A DNA stretch of 64,000 nt from Chromobacterium rhizoryzae (lineage in GTDB: Bacteria; Pseudomonadota; Gammaproteobacteria; Burkholderiales; Chromobacteriaceae): assembly GCF_020544465.1 (NCBI RefSeq), contig NZ_CP066126.1, forward strand, positions 4,588,001 through 4,652,000. The letters run 5' to 3'. Below are positions 14,384 through 23,733 of the stretch, piece after piece. The number at the start of each line of letters is the position of its first letter. Within the stretch, counting starts at the first letter, position 1. Made by a program: the position numbers and the translations under genes. The notes beneath the pieces are model-generated. The model was not told where the DNA came from. It was given only the letters and a program-made list of their open reading frames with translations, and did not search any database.

Positions 14384-16747
14384 TTAGAACAGCTGGTCTT
14401 TGACGTTCTCCACCGCATCCTGAGCAGCCGGCTTGTCCGGCGTCTCGCTGGCGCCGCCGCTGGCGTCGCCGCCTGCGCCCGGCACCGCGCCGTGGTTGTC
14501 CACTTTCAGCTCCGGATTGGTCTTCTGGAACTCTTCGTAGTAGTACTCGTCGCCGCCGCGCTGGCCGGCGCCGGCCTTGACCACGAGGCCTTCCGGCACC
14601 GGCATGTCCACTTCCGGCTGGCCCTTGAGCGCGTTGGCCATGTAGTTGATCCATACCGGCAGCGCCGCGGTGCCGCCGTAGCCGTAACGGCCCAGCGAGC
14701 GCGGCTGATCGAAGCCCACCCAGGCCGCGGCCACCAGATTGGGGTTGTAGCCGACGAACCAGGCATCCTTCCAATCCGAGGTGGTGCCGGTCTTGCCGGC
14801 CAGATCGGTGCGGCCCAGGCTCATCGCGCGGTAGCCGGTGCCGTAGCGCACCACGTCCTTGAGCATGGAGCTCATGATGAAGGCGTTGCGCGGGTCTATC
14901 GCCTGCGGCGCGTTCTGACCGGCGACGGTGGGCACGGTCTTGGCCAGCACGCGGCCGGACTGATCTTCGATGCGGTCGATGAAATAGCCTTTGCTGCGGT
15001 AACCGCCGTTGGCGAACACCGAGTAGCCCTCCACCATTTGCAGCGGCGTCACCGCGCCGGCGCCCAGCGCCATGGTCAGATAGGCCGGATGCTGCTTGGC
15101 GGCGAAGCCGAAACGCTGGATGTACTGCTGGGCGTAATCGGTGCCGGTGGCCATCAGCACCCGCACCGACACCAGGTTTTTGGACTGGGTCAGGCCGGTG
15201 CGCATGGTGATCATGCCGGCGAATTTGCCGTTGTCGTTCTTGGGCTCCCAGCGCTGACCGTCCGCGCCCACCACCGACAGCGGCGCGTCGTTGATCATCG
15301 TAGACGGCGTCAGGCCGCGCTCGATGCCGGCTGAGTAGATGAAGGGCTTGAAGGTGGAACCGGGCTGACGCCAGGCCTGGGTCACATGGTTGAAGCTGCG
15401 GCGGTTGAAGTCGAAGCCGCCCACCAGCGCGCGGATCGCGCCGCTGCGGGTGTCCATGGACACGAAGGCGCCTTCCACTTCCGGCATCTGCACGATTTCC
15501 CAATAGCCTTTTTCATGCGCGCGGATGCGGATCACCGAACCGCGGCGGATCTGCTGCGCGGCGCTGACCTTGCCGCCCAGCGCGCGGCGCGCGAAGTCCA
15601 GCCCGTTGCCCTTGATCACCGCCACCTTGCCGCCGCGCATATAGGCACGCACTTCCGACGGACTGGCGGACAGCACGATGGCCGGCAGCATGTCGCCGCT
15701 GTCGCGCAGTTCGCTGATGGCGTCGTCCAGCGCTTCGGTCTGCTGCTCGCCTTCGACGCCGGACAGTTCCACCGTGCTTTCCGGGCCGCGATAGCCCATT
15801 TTGCGGTCGTAATCCACCAGGCCGGCGCGCAGGGCGTCGTACGCCCATTTCTGATGGCGGCTGTCCAGGGTGGTGTAGACCTTGAAGCCTTCGGTATACG
15901 CCGATTCGCGGTAGCGCTCGTACATCGCCTGGCGCACCATTTCCGCCACATACTGCGCCGGCTGGCTGCTGCTGTCGGCGCTCTGGCTGGCCAGCTTCAT
16001 CGGCTCGGCCAAGGCGGCGTCGTATTGCTCCTGGGTGATGAAATTAAGCTCGCGCATCCGGCGCAACACGTATTGCTGACGCAGACGGGCGCGGTCCGGA
16101 TTGACGATGGGGTTGTAGGCGGACGGGGCCTTGGGCAGGCCGGCCAGCATCGCCATTTCCGCCACGGACAGATCCGCCAGCGGCTTGCCGTAATAGGCCT
16201 GGGCCGCGGCGGAGAAGCCGTAGGCGCGCTGGCCCAGATAGATCTGGTTGAAGTACAGCTCCAGGATCTGGTCCTTGCTCAGCGTGTGTTCGATCTTGAA
16301 GGCCAGCAGCGCTTCGTTGAACTTGCGGGTAAAGGTTTTCTCGCTGGACAGGAAGAAGTTCTTGGCCACCTGCATGGTGATGGTGCTGGCGCCGGAACGG
16401 GCGTGTCCGGACACCAGATTGCCGACCGCGGCGCGCACCACGCCGACGTAATCGACGCCGCTGTGCTGGTAGAAACGTTCGTCTTCGGCCGCCATCACCG
16501 CCTGTTTCATCAGCTGCGGCACTTCGTGGATGCGGGAGAAGGAACGACGCTCTTCGCCGAATTCGCCTATCAGTTGATTGTCGGCGGAATATACGCGAAG
16601 GGGAATTTTCGGACGATAGTCCGTCAGTACATCAAGACTCGGCAAGCGCGGGTAGGTTATGATGATTGCAATGGCGCCTGCGCCAGCAACCAATACGGCT
16701 CCACCTAGAAACAGACCTGCAAGTATTGCAAGGATTCGTCTTAGCAT
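14384..16747 (-). CDS. mrcA: Penicillin-binding protein 1A, bifunctional peptidoglycan synthase
   Basis: The inner-membrane enzyme polymerises and cross-links peptidoglycan. The protein has 787 residues with a signal anchor at about 4-30. The GT51 domain has catalytic E88 in AAEDERFYQHSGVD and the TMQVAKNFFLS motif. The transpeptidase has active Ser464 in GSTFKPF, SKN in TQSKNLVS and KTGTTSDWKDAWFVG. The acidic C-terminal tail is rich in Gly and Ala. Its TAA stop coincides with the target duplication of repeat copy C. It diverges from pilM, a common arrangement in proteobacteria. The gene is also called ponA. Confidence 0.96.
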   Translation of the reverse strand: MLRRILAILAGLFLGGAVLVAGAGAIAIIITYPRLPSLDVLTDYRPKIPLRVYSADNQLIGEFGEERRSFSRIHEVPQLMKQAVMAAEDERFYQHSGVDYVGVVRAAVGNLVSGHARSGASTITMQVAKNFFLSSEKTFTRKFNEALLAFKIEHTLSKDQILELYFNQIYLGQRAYGFSAAAQAYYGKPLADLSVAEMAMLAGLPKAPSAYNPIVNPDRARLRQQYVLRRMRELNFITQEQYDAALAEPMKLASQSADSSSQPAQYVAEMVRQAMYERYRESAYTEGFKVYTTLDSRHQKWAYDALRAGLVDYDRKMGYRGPESTVELSGVEGEQQTEALDDAISELRDSGDMLPAIVLSASPSEVRAYMRGGKVAVIKGNGLDFARRALGGKVSAAQQIRRGSVIRIRAHEKGYWEIVQMPEVEGAFVSMDTRSGAIRALVGGFDFNRRSFNHVTQAWRQPGSTFKPFIYSAGIERGLTPSTMINDAPLSVVGADGQRWEPKNDNGKFAGMITMRTGLTQSKNLVSVRVLMATGTDYAQQYIQRFGFAAKQHPAYLTMALGAGAVTPLQMVEGYSVFANGGYRSKGYFIDRIEDQSGRVLAKTVPTVAGQNAPQAIDPRNAFIMSSMLKDVVRYGTGYRAMSLGRTDLAGKTGTTSDWKDAWFVGYNPNLVAAAWVGFDQPRSLGRYGYGGTAALPVWINYMANALKGQPEVDMPVPEGLVVKAGAGQRGGDEYYYEEFQKTNPELKVDNHGAVPGAGGDASGGASETPDKPAAQDAVENVKDQLF

Positions 16748-16776
16748 ATTTACAATGGGCTTTCACTGGAAACCGG

Positions 16777-16782
16777 ATTATA
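16777..16782 (-). promoter_or_regulatory. Candidate -10 element of the mrcA promoter
   Basis: On the minus strand this reads TATAAT, a perfect match, 30 bp upstream of the mrcA ATG. A -35-like TTGCGT lies 15 bases further upstream, which is shorter than ideal. Confidence 0.5.
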
Positions 16783-16817
16783 ACGTCTTGTGAAAGCACG
16801 CAAGACAAACAATGGCA

Positions 16818-16840
16818 GCGACAGGCCAAAAAACTGTCGC
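16818..16840. promoter_or_regulatory. Inverted repeat upstream of pilM
   Basis: Perfect 7-bp arms GCGACAG and CTGTCGC are separated by nine bases (GCCAAAAAA), ending 22 bp before the pilM ATG in the mrcA/pilM divergent region. It could be an operator or an RNA hairpin in the pil leader; no regulator can be named. Confidence 0.4.
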
Positions 16841-16862
16841 ATAGGACCAATCGAGGCACCTG

Positions 16863-17975
16863 ATGCTCATCGACAAACTCAAAGCCGCCCCTCCCTGGCT
16901 AGAACAACTTGGATTGGCTAAGGCTAAAAATGTTCCAATGTTGGGACTGGATATCAGCAGCACCGCCGTCAAACTGGTGGAGCTTTCACGCTCGGGGAAA
17001 AACTGCCAGGTCGAACGCTATGTGATCGAAGCCTTGCCCAAGGACGCGATCAGCGACGGCAATCTGGTGGATATCGAGGGCATCGCGGAAACCCTGCGCC
17101 GCGCCTGGAAACGGCTGGGCAGCCCCACCCGCCACGTCGCCATCGCCATCCCCACGGCGATGGCGATTTACAAGAAGCTGCTGGTGCCGGTCAGCCAGAC
17201 CGACAACCTGGCGGAATTGATCGAATCCGAAGCCAATCAGAGCATTCCCTTCCCGCTGGAAGAGGTGAATCTGGACCATCAGGTGCTGGGCCCGGCGCCG
17301 TCCAGCATCGACGATCTGGAAGTGCTGCTCTGCGCCGCCCGCAAAGAGAAGGTGGAGGAGCGCGTGGCGGTGGTGGAGATGGCCGGCCTGCGCGCCCAGG
17401 TGGTGGACGTCGAATCCTTCGCCATGATGACGGCCTTCGAGCAGGTCGAACAGCAATTGCCGGAACAGGGCATGAACCAGACCTTCGCCCTGTTCGACAT
17501 CGGCGCCACCCGCATCCACTGCAACGTCATCCGCAACAACCAGCAAGTCTATTATCGCGAACAAGTGTTCGGCGGCCAGCAACTAACGCGCGATATCCAG
17601 CGCCGCTACGGCATCAGCTATGAAGAGGCGGAAAGCGGCAAACGCGGGATGAGCCTGCCGGACGGCTATGAATCCGAACTGATGCATCCCTTCGTCGATT
17701 CTCTGGCCCAGGAGATACAGCGCGCGCTGCAGTTCTTCTACACCACGGTCAGCGTGTCGCAATACCTGCGCGTCGACTACATCCTGCTGGCCGGCGGCTG
17801 CAGCATGCTGCCGGGCCTGGACGACGCGGTGGCCGGCCGCACCCAGATCAGCACCATGATCGCCAACCCGTTCAGCACCATGGTGCAGTCCAGCCACATC
17901 CGCCTCAAGGAATTGCTGATGGACGCGCCGGCCTTGCTGGTGGCCTGCGGCCTGGCCATGCGGAGGTTCGACTGA
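16863..17975 (+). CDS. pilM: Type IV pilus assembly ATPase-like protein PilM
   Basis: PilM is the cytoplasmic actin-like component of the type IV pilus alignment complex and binds the N-terminus of PilN. The protein has 370 residues: LGLDISSTAVKLVELSRSG near residue 27 (phosphate-1 loop), TFALFDIGATRIHCNVI near residue 213 and LLAGGCSMLPGLDDAV near residue 307. It is the first gene of pilMNOPQ. Its stop shares one base with the pilN start. Confidence 0.96.
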   Translation: MLIDKLKAAPPWLEQLGLAKAKNVPMLGLDISSTAVKLVELSRSGKNCQVERYVIEALPKDAISDGNLVDIEGIAETLRRAWKRLGSPTRHVAIAIPTAMAIYKKLLVPVSQTDNLAELIESEANQSIPFPLEEVNLDHQVLGPAPSSIDDLEVLLCAARKEKVEERVAVVEMAGLRAQVVDVESFAMMTAFEQVEQQLPEQGMNQTFALFDIGATRIHCNVIRNNQQVYYREQVFGGQQLTRDIQRRYGISYEEAESGKRGMSLPDGYESELMHPFVDSLAQEIQRALQFFYTTVSVSQYLRVDYILLAGGCSMLPGLDDAVAGRTQISTMIANPFSTMVQSSHIRLKELLMDAPALLVACGLAMRRFD

Positions 17976-18562
17976 TGATACGCATCAACCTCCTCCCCCA
18001 CCGCGAACAGAAAAAAGCCGCGCACCGGCTGCGCTTCCAGGTGATGTTGGGCCTGACGCTGGTGGCCTCGCTGGCCCTGGTGGTGCTCAGCTATCTGATC
18101 ATCGGCGGCCGCCTGTCCCATCAGCAGCAGCGCAATGATTTTCTGCAGGGCGAAATCGCCAAGCTGGACAACCAGATCAAGAATATCGGCACCTTGAAGA
18201 AGCAGCGCGACGATCTGCTGTCGCGCAAACAGCTGGTGGAACGGCTGGAACAGGGCCGCAACGAAGGCGTCCACGTCTTCGACCAACTGGTGCGCCAAAC
18301 CCCGGACGGCGTCTATCTGAGAAGCTTCAAGCAGGCCGGCAACCAGTTCACGCTGTCCGGCTACGCCTTGTCCGGCGCGCGGGTCTCCAACTATATGCGC
18401 AGCCTGGCCCAATCCAACGTCTTTGACGCGCCGGTGCTGGTCGAAGTGAAGGCCTCCAACATCAACGGCCAGCGCGCCAACGAATTCACCCTGAACTGCA
18501 GCCTGCGCGAAGCCGCCCCGCCCAAAGCCGGCAAGCCCGCCTCACCCGGAGCCAAGCCATGA
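17975..18562 (+). CDS. pilN: Type IV pilus inner-membrane alignment protein PilN
   Basis: The protein has 195 residues. It starts with the conserved MIRINLLPHRE motif that binds PilM, then has one transmembrane helix at about 22-43, a periplasmic coiled-coil (about 45-95, QQQRNDFLQGEIAKLDNQ) and a ferredoxin-like C-terminal domain. It pairs with PilO. The ends overlap pilM and pilO, indicating coupled translation. Confidence 0.95.
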   Translation: MIRINLLPHREQKKAAHRLRFQVMLGLTLVASLALVVLSYLIIGGRLSHQQQRNDFLQGEIAKLDNQIKNIGTLKKQRDDLLSRKQLVERLEQGRNEGVHVFDQLVRQTPDGVYLRSFKQAGNQFTLSGYALSGARVSNYMRSLAQSNVFDAPVLVEVKASNINGQRANEFTLNCSLREAAPPKAGKPASPGAKP

Positions 18563-19173
18563 CGCTGGACGAATTGCGCACGCTGGACCCCAAGGACATC
18601 ACCAACTGGCCGTTGCAAGGCCAGGCCATCGCGCTGGCGCTGCTGGTCGCCTGTTTCGTCGGCCTCGGTTATTTCTTCGTGCTCAGCGAGGAACTGGACC
18701 GCCTCAACGCCGCCAAGCAACAGGAAGAGCAGCTCAAGCAGACTTATGTCGACAAGAAGCGCCAGGCGGTCAACCTGGACGCGCTGCAACAACAGTTGAA
18801 GGAAATCGACGCCTCCTTCGGCGCCCTGCTCAAGCAGCTGCCGACCAAGTCGAACATGGACACGCTGTTGACCGAGATCAACCAGGCCGGCATCGGCCGC
18901 GGGCTACAGTTCGAGCTGTTCCGGCCCAACCCGGAAATCAAGACGGCCGAGATGGCGGAAGTGCCGATCACCATTCGCCTGACCGGCAGCTATAACGACC
19001 TGGCCGCCTTCGTCAGCGATGTGGCGCAGTTGTCCCGCATCGTCACCATAGCCGACATCAGCCTGACGCCGGATCCCAAGGGCGCGCGCCTGACCATGGA
19101 CGCCACCGCCAAGACTTTCCGCGCGCTGGAGCCCGAGGAGCGGACCGCGCAGCCGGCCCCTCCCAACAAGTGA
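18559..19173 (+). CDS. pilO: Type IV pilus inner-membrane alignment protein PilO
   Basis: The protein has 204 residues with one transmembrane helix at about 24-42 and a coiled-coil at about 45-90. The C-terminal ferredoxin-like domain includes VPITIRLTGSYNDLAAFVSD. It forms the PilN-PilO dimer linking PilM to PilP. ATGA overlaps the end of pilN. The Pro-rich C-terminal tail is ordinary for this family. Confidence 0.95.
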   Translation: MTLDELRTLDPKDITNWPLQGQAIALALLVACFVGLGYFFVLSEELDRLNAAKQQEEQLKQTYVDKKRQAVNLDALQQQLKEIDASFGALLKQLPTKSNMDTLLTEINQAGIGRGLQFELFRPNPEIKTAEMAEVPITIRLTGSYNDLAAFVSDVAQLSRIVTIADISLTPDPKGARLTMDATAKTFRALEPEERTAQPAPPNK

Positions 19174-19185
19174 GCCGCACAGCCC

Positions 19186-19704
19186 ATGACAAGAACTCTC
19201 GCTTGCTTACTGCCCTTGCTGCTTGCCGCCTGCGGCAGCGGCGACACCGACGATCTGCGCCAGTGGATGCAAACCAGCACCCAGGGCCTGCGCGGCCAGA
19301 TCGAACCGCTGCCCCAGGCGCAGTCCTACCAGCCGTTCGCCTACCAGGCCTTCGACCTGCTCGACCCCTTCAACGCGCAGAAGCTCGCCGCGGCCAAGAA
19401 TCAGAACCTGGCGAACGCGCCGGATATGAAACGGCCGCGCGAGGCGCTGGAAAACTACGATCTGGACAAGTTGAAGATTGTCGGCGTCATCCGCCGCGGC
19501 GGTGCCAACTACGGCCTGGTGCGCACGCCCGAAGGCTCGATTTACCGCGTTCAGGCCGGCAATTTCGTCGGCCCCAATTTCGGCCAGATCAAGAAAGTCG
19601 GCGACACGGACATCCAGTTGACTGAGACCGTGGAAGATTTGAACGGAGAATGGGTGCAGCGCAACACCAGCATGTACCTGGACGAACAAGGGCAAAACAA
19701 ATGA
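19186..19704 (+). CDS. pilP: Type IV pilus lipoprotein PilP
   Basis: The protein has 172 residues with a lipoprotein signal ending LLLAACGSG (lipidated Cys16). The Pro-rich linker is followed by the beta-domain segment LDKLKIVGVIRRGGANYGLV that contacts PilQ. It joins the inner-membrane PilNO complex to the PilQ secretin. It starts 12 bp after pilO, and its stop overlaps pilQ (ATGA). Confidence 0.95.
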   Translation: MTRTLACLLPLLLAACGSGDTDDLRQWMQTSTQGLRGQIEPLPQAQSYQPFAYQAFDLLDPFNAQKLAAAKNQNLANAPDMKRPREALENYDLDKLKIVGVIRRGGANYGLVRTPEGSIYRVQAGNFVGPNFGQIKKVGDTDIQLTETVEDLNGEWVQRNTSMYLDEQGQNK

Positions 19705-21824
19705 GCAAGCACTCCATCAAACTGTTGTCGGGACTGGGCCTGTCCCTGCTGTTCGGTTTCGCCTACGCCGGTCCGGCGATCACCGCGATCCAGCTGGCCA
19801 ACGGCGACGGCGACCAGCAGGTGCTGCAGGTCAGCTTTGACGGCCCCGCCGTCCAGCCCAACAGCTTCGCCATCGCCAACCCGCCGCGCATCGCCTTCGA
19901 CTTCGCCGGCGCCAGCGTCAAGCTGGCCAAGCCGCAGCAGGACTTCGGCGGCCCGCTGGTCAAATCCGCGGTGGCGGTGGAGGCCAACGGCCGCTCCCGG
20001 CTGGTGCTGAGCCTGAGCCGCAACGCGCTGTACAGCAGCAGCGTGTCCGGCAACACGCTGCGGGTCACGCTGAACCCGAATCTCGGCAGCGCCGCTCAGG
20101 CCGCCACGCCGGTGGAGCGCCCCGCCGCCAGCGCGCAAAGCGCCGCGCGCCCAAGCCCGGCCCAGATCGCCGGCGCCCAGCCGCTGGCGCTGGACTTCCG
20201 CCGCGGCAAGAACGGCGAAGGCCGGGTGGAGATCAAACTGCCGTCCGCCAACACCCCGGTCGACATCCGCCGCGAAGGCAAGCAATTGCTGGTGGACGTG
20301 CTGGGCACTCAGCTGGACAGGCAGAACCAGCGCCGGCTGGACGTTGCCGACTTCGGCACCCCGGTATCCAAGATCGACGCCCGCAACCAGGGCGGCAACA
20401 GCCGCATCCAGATTCAGCCGCAGGGAGACTGGGACTTCTCCTCCTACCAGACCGACGGGCAGCTGGTCGTTGAAATCCGCCGGCCGGCGCCGGAGTCGGC
20501 GGCCAGCGCCGACGCCAACCAGAAACCGCAGTACAAGGGCGACAAGCTGTCGCTGAACTTCCAAAACATCGAAGTGCGCACCGTCCTGCAGGTGATCGCC
20601 GAATTCACCGGCCTCAATATCGTCACCAGCGATTCCGTCAACGGCAATATCACGCTGCGGCTGAAAGACGTGCCCTGGGACCAGGCGCTGGACCTGATCC
20701 TGCAGACCAAGGGCCTGGACCAGCGCCGCGCCGGCAACATCATCCAGATCGCGCCGCGCGAAGAACTGCTGGCACGCGACAAGCAGGTGCAGGAGGCCAG
20801 GCAGCAACTGGCCACGCTGGAGCCGGTGCGCTCGGAAACCTTCGTGCTGCGCTACCGCTCGGCGGAGGACTTCAAGAAGGTGCTGGACGGCACGAACACC
20901 ACCGGCAAGAAGGAAAGCATCCTGACCGAGCGCGGCAGCGCGCTGATCGATCCCAAGACCAATACCCTGATCATCAACGACACCGGCAGCACCATAGACA
21001 AGATCCGCGACATCATCGGCAAGACCGATGTGCCGGTGAAACAGGTGCTGATCGAGGCGCGCATCGTCGAGGCCACCGACAACTGGAGCCGCAACCTAGG
21101 CGTTAAGCTGTCTTTCGACCGCGTCGGTAGCACCGGCATCATTTCCGGCGGCGGCTTGACCAACGCCATCACCAACGCCAATGGCCGCCTAGGCATCGTG
21201 GGTAATGCCACTCAAGCACCCTATGTCATTTCCCCCGGCGTCAACTTGCCTATCCCAAATCCGGCAGGCTCACTGACCGCGCTCTATAGCGTGGGCAAAT
21301 CCGCCATCATCGGCCTGGAATTGCAGGCGCTGCAGACCGAGAACAAAGGCCGGGTGATTTCCAGCCCGCGCATCATGACCGCGGACCGGCAGGAAGCCAC
21401 CATCGAGCAGGGTACCGAGATTCCCTACCAAGAAGCCTCGTCCAGCGGCGCCACCGCCACCTCGTTCAAGAAGGCGGTGCTCAGCCTGAACGTCAAGCCG
21501 CAGATCACGCCGGACAATCACGTGATGCTGGACATCAAGGTGAACAAGGACAGCGTCAGCCCCACCTTAAGCGTGGGCGGCACCCCGGCCTTAGACACCA
21601 AGAAGGTCAACACCCAGGTACTGGTGGAGAACGGCGGCACGGTGGTGATAGGCGGCATCTACCAGCAGCAAATCAGCGATGTCGTCAACAAAGTACCGCT
21701 GCTCGGCGACATTCCCATCTTGGGCGCGCTGTTCCGCAGCTCGCAAAAGTACGATAACCGCACTGAATTGCTGGTCTTCATCACGCCGCGCGTGGTGGAA
21801 GACCTGAGCGGCAATAATCAATAA
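19701..21824 (+). CDS. pilQ: Type IV pilus secretin PilQ
   Basis: This is the outer-membrane channel for the pilus. The protein has 707 residues with a signal peptide at 1-24. Two AMIN domains (about 30-130 and 170-270) bind peptidoglycan, an STN/N0 domain lies near 290-350 (LSLNFQNIEVRTVLQVIAEF), and N1 near 380-460 precedes the secretin domain to the end. The start is the ATG overlapping the pilP stop; the in-frame upstream codons lie inside pilP. The insertion around residues 470-535 uses less biased codons than the rest, consistent with a variable secretin gate loop. Confidence 0.96.
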   Translation: MSKHSIKLLSGLGLSLLFGFAYAGPAITAIQLANGDGDQQVLQVSFDGPAVQPNSFAIANPPRIAFDFAGASVKLAKPQQDFGGPLVKSAVAVEANGRSRLVLSLSRNALYSSSVSGNTLRVTLNPNLGSAAQAATPVERPAASAQSAARPSPAQIAGAQPLALDFRRGKNGEGRVEIKLPSANTPVDIRREGKQLLVDVLGTQLDRQNQRRLDVADFGTPVSKIDARNQGGNSRIQIQPQGDWDFSSYQTDGQLVVEIRRPAPESAASADANQKPQYKGDKLSLNFQNIEVRTVLQVIAEFTGLNIVTSDSVNGNITLRLKDVPWDQALDLILQTKGLDQRRAGNIIQIAPREELLARDKQVQEARQQLATLEPVRSETFVLRYRSAEDFKKVLDGTNTTGKKESILTERGSALIDPKTNTLIINDTGSTIDKIRDIIGKTDVPVKQVLIEARIVEATDNWSRNLGVKLSFDRVGSTGIISGGGLTNAITNANGRLGIVGNATQAPYVISPGVNLPIPNPAGSLTALYSVGKSAIIGLELQALQTENKGRVISSPRIMTADRQEATIEQGTEIPYQEASSSGATATSFKKAVLSLNVKPQITPDNHVMLDIKVNKDSVSPTLSVGGTPALDTKKVNTQVLVENGGTVVIGGIYQQQISDVVNKVPLLGDIPILGALFRSSQKYDNRTELLVFITPRVVEDLSGNNQ

Positions 21825-21893
21825 AACCCCGGCTGCGCAGCGCCCCCGGCGCTGCTGCAACGCCGAAAGACAGCGCGGCCAAGCTCGGCTACA

Positions 21894-22454
21894 ATGCCTG
21901 CCATGGAGAAACCGGCAGGCAATTTTTTTCTGGTCGGCTTGATGGGCGCGGGCAAGACCACGGTAGGCCGAGCTTTGGCGCGGCGCACCGACAAAACCTT
22001 TTACGACTCTGACCACGAGATCGAGGCCAGGACCGGCGTACGCGTCGCGACCATCTTCGATATCGAAGGCGAGTTGCGCTTCCGCGACCGGGAAACCTCG
22101 GTCATCGCCGACCTCGCCCGCCTGGACAACATCGTGCTGGCCACCGGCGGCGGCGCCATCATCCGTCCGCAAAACCGCGCCTGCCTGGCGGCGCACGGCA
22201 CCGTCATCTATCTGCGCGCCACGATAGACGATTTGCTGGCCCGCACTCTGCACGACAAGAACCGTCCCCTGCTGCAGATCGCCGACCCCAGGGCCAAGCT
22301 GGAAAGCCTGTTCCAGGAGCGAGACCCCTTATATCGCGAGGTGGCCGACATCGTCGTCGATACCACGCAGCAGAATGTCAGCCTGCTGGTTGCCCGCCTG
22401 ATGGAGCAATTGGCCGGCCTCCCCCCCAAACACCGCCCCGAACAAGGAAGCTGA
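21894..22454 (+). CDS. aroK: Shikimate kinase
   Basis: The enzyme phosphorylates shikimate with ATP in the chorismate pathway. The protein has 186 residues: P-loop GLMGAGKTTVGRAL near residue 14, shikimate-binding DSDHEIE and FRDRETSVI segments, ATGGGAIIRPQNR near residue 82 and lid Arg residues around 120. Two starts are possible (21894 or 21903, MEKPAG), neither with a Shine-Dalgarno. A -10-like TACAAT overlaps the first ATG, so the second may be right. It sits between pilQ and aroB, a conserved order. Confidence 0.95.
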   Translation: MPAMEKPAGNFFLVGLMGAGKTTVGRALARRTDKTFYDSDHEIEARTGVRVATIFDIEGELRFRDRETSVIADLARLDNIVLATGGGAIIRPQNRACLAAHGTVIYLRATIDDLLARTLHDKNRPLLQIADPRAKLESLFQERDPLYREVADIVVDTTQQNVSLLVARLMEQLAGLPPKHRPEQGS

Positions 22455-22456
22455 TT

Positions 22457-23536
22457 GTGATTACCCTCGACCTGATCCTGCCCGACACCCGTTACCCGAT
22501 TCACATTGGCCGGGACTTGCTGGAACAGGTCGAGTTGCTGCTTCCCCATCTGCCCCTGCCCAAGGTCGCCATCGTCAGCAACGAGACGGTGGCGCCGCTG
22601 TACCTGGCCCGGCTGCAACAGGCGCTGGCCAAACACCGGATTGACTCCTTCAGCGTCGTCTTGCCGGATGGCGAGCGGCACAAGGACTGGAACACGCTCA
22701 ACCTGATTTTCGACGCGCTGCTGTCGCGCAACGCCGAACGCAAGACCACCCTGATCGCGCTGGGCGGCGGCGTCATCGGCGACATGACCGGCTTCGCTGC
22801 CGCCTGCTATCAACGCGGCGCGCCCTTCATCCAGATCCCCACCACCTTGCTGGCGCAGGTCGACTCCTCGGTCGGCGGCAAGACCGCGATCAACCATCCG
22901 CAGGGCAAGAACATGGTAGGCGCGTTCTACCAGCCCAAGGCGGTGATCGCCGATATGTCGCTGCTGGATACGCTGCCGGAACGCGAGCTGTCCGCCGGCC
23001 TCGCCGAGGTGATCAAGTACGGCCTGCTGGGCGACGCCGCCTTCCTCGGCTGGCTGGAGGACAATATGCCGCGCCTGCGCGCGCGCGATCCCGACGCGCT
23101 GCAACACGCGGTCAAGCGCAGCTGCGAGATGAAGGCGGACATCGTCGGCCAGGATGAAAAAGAGCACGGCGTGCGCGCGCTACTCAACCTGGGCCACACC
23201 TTCGGCCACGCCATCGAGGCCGGCCTGGGCTACGGCGTCTGGCTGCATGGCGAAGCCATAGGCGCCGGCATGGTGCTGGCCGCCGCCGCGTCCGCCGAAT
23301 TAGGCTGGCTGTCCGCCGCCGACGTCGAACGCGTGCGCAGCCTGGTGGCCGCCGCCGGCCTGCCGGTCAAGAGCCCACAGATGCCGCTGGCGCGCTGGCT
23401 GGAGCTGATGAGCCACGACAAGAAGGTGGAAGCCGGCACCATCCGGTTCGTGCTATTGCAACAACTGGGCCAAGCCACTATTCAGGCCGGCCTGCCCTCT
23501 GCGATACTCGAGAAAATACTGAACAATAATAGTTAG
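22457..23536 (+). CDS. aroB: 3-dehydroquinate synthase
   Basis: The enzyme converts DAHP to 3-dehydroquinate using NAD and a divalent metal. The protein has 359 residues and starts at GTG 22457 with AAGGAAG upstream. Signatures are GGGVIGDMTGFAAACYQRG near residue 96, DSSVGGKTAINHPQGKN near residue 136, metal-site HTFGHAIEAG near residue 243 and LHGEAIGAGM near residue 258. It starts 2 bp after aroK. Confidence 0.97.
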   Translation: MITLDLILPDTRYPIHIGRDLLEQVELLLPHLPLPKVAIVSNETVAPLYLARLQQALAKHRIDSFSVVLPDGERHKDWNTLNLIFDALLSRNAERKTTLIALGGGVIGDMTGFAAACYQRGAPFIQIPTTLLAQVDSSVGGKTAINHPQGKNMVGAFYQPKAVIADMSLLDTLPERELSAGLAEVIKYGLLGDAAFLGWLEDNMPRLRARDPDALQHAVKRSCEMKADIVGQDEKEHGVRALLNLGHTFGHAIEAGLGYGVWLHGEAIGAGMVLAAAASAELGWLSAADVERVRSLVAAAGLPVKSPQMPLARWLELMSHDKKVEAGTIRFVLLQQLGQATIQAGLPSAILEKILNNNS

Positions 23537-23733
23537 CGCTCAAACGGCATCGGTACAGATTCAATAAGGATTTCTACGGATTGCCGCTTGCGCCGCTTCA
23601 TCAGAATAATGAATCTACTGGAGATGGAGAAGGCCGGCAGGGACACCCCGCGCAAAGCTTGAAGCCAGAGCGCACAATGTCGGGGAGCCGCCGGCGAGGC
23701 CAAGTCGTTGCAAAGCGGAAGGGGAGAAGCCAC

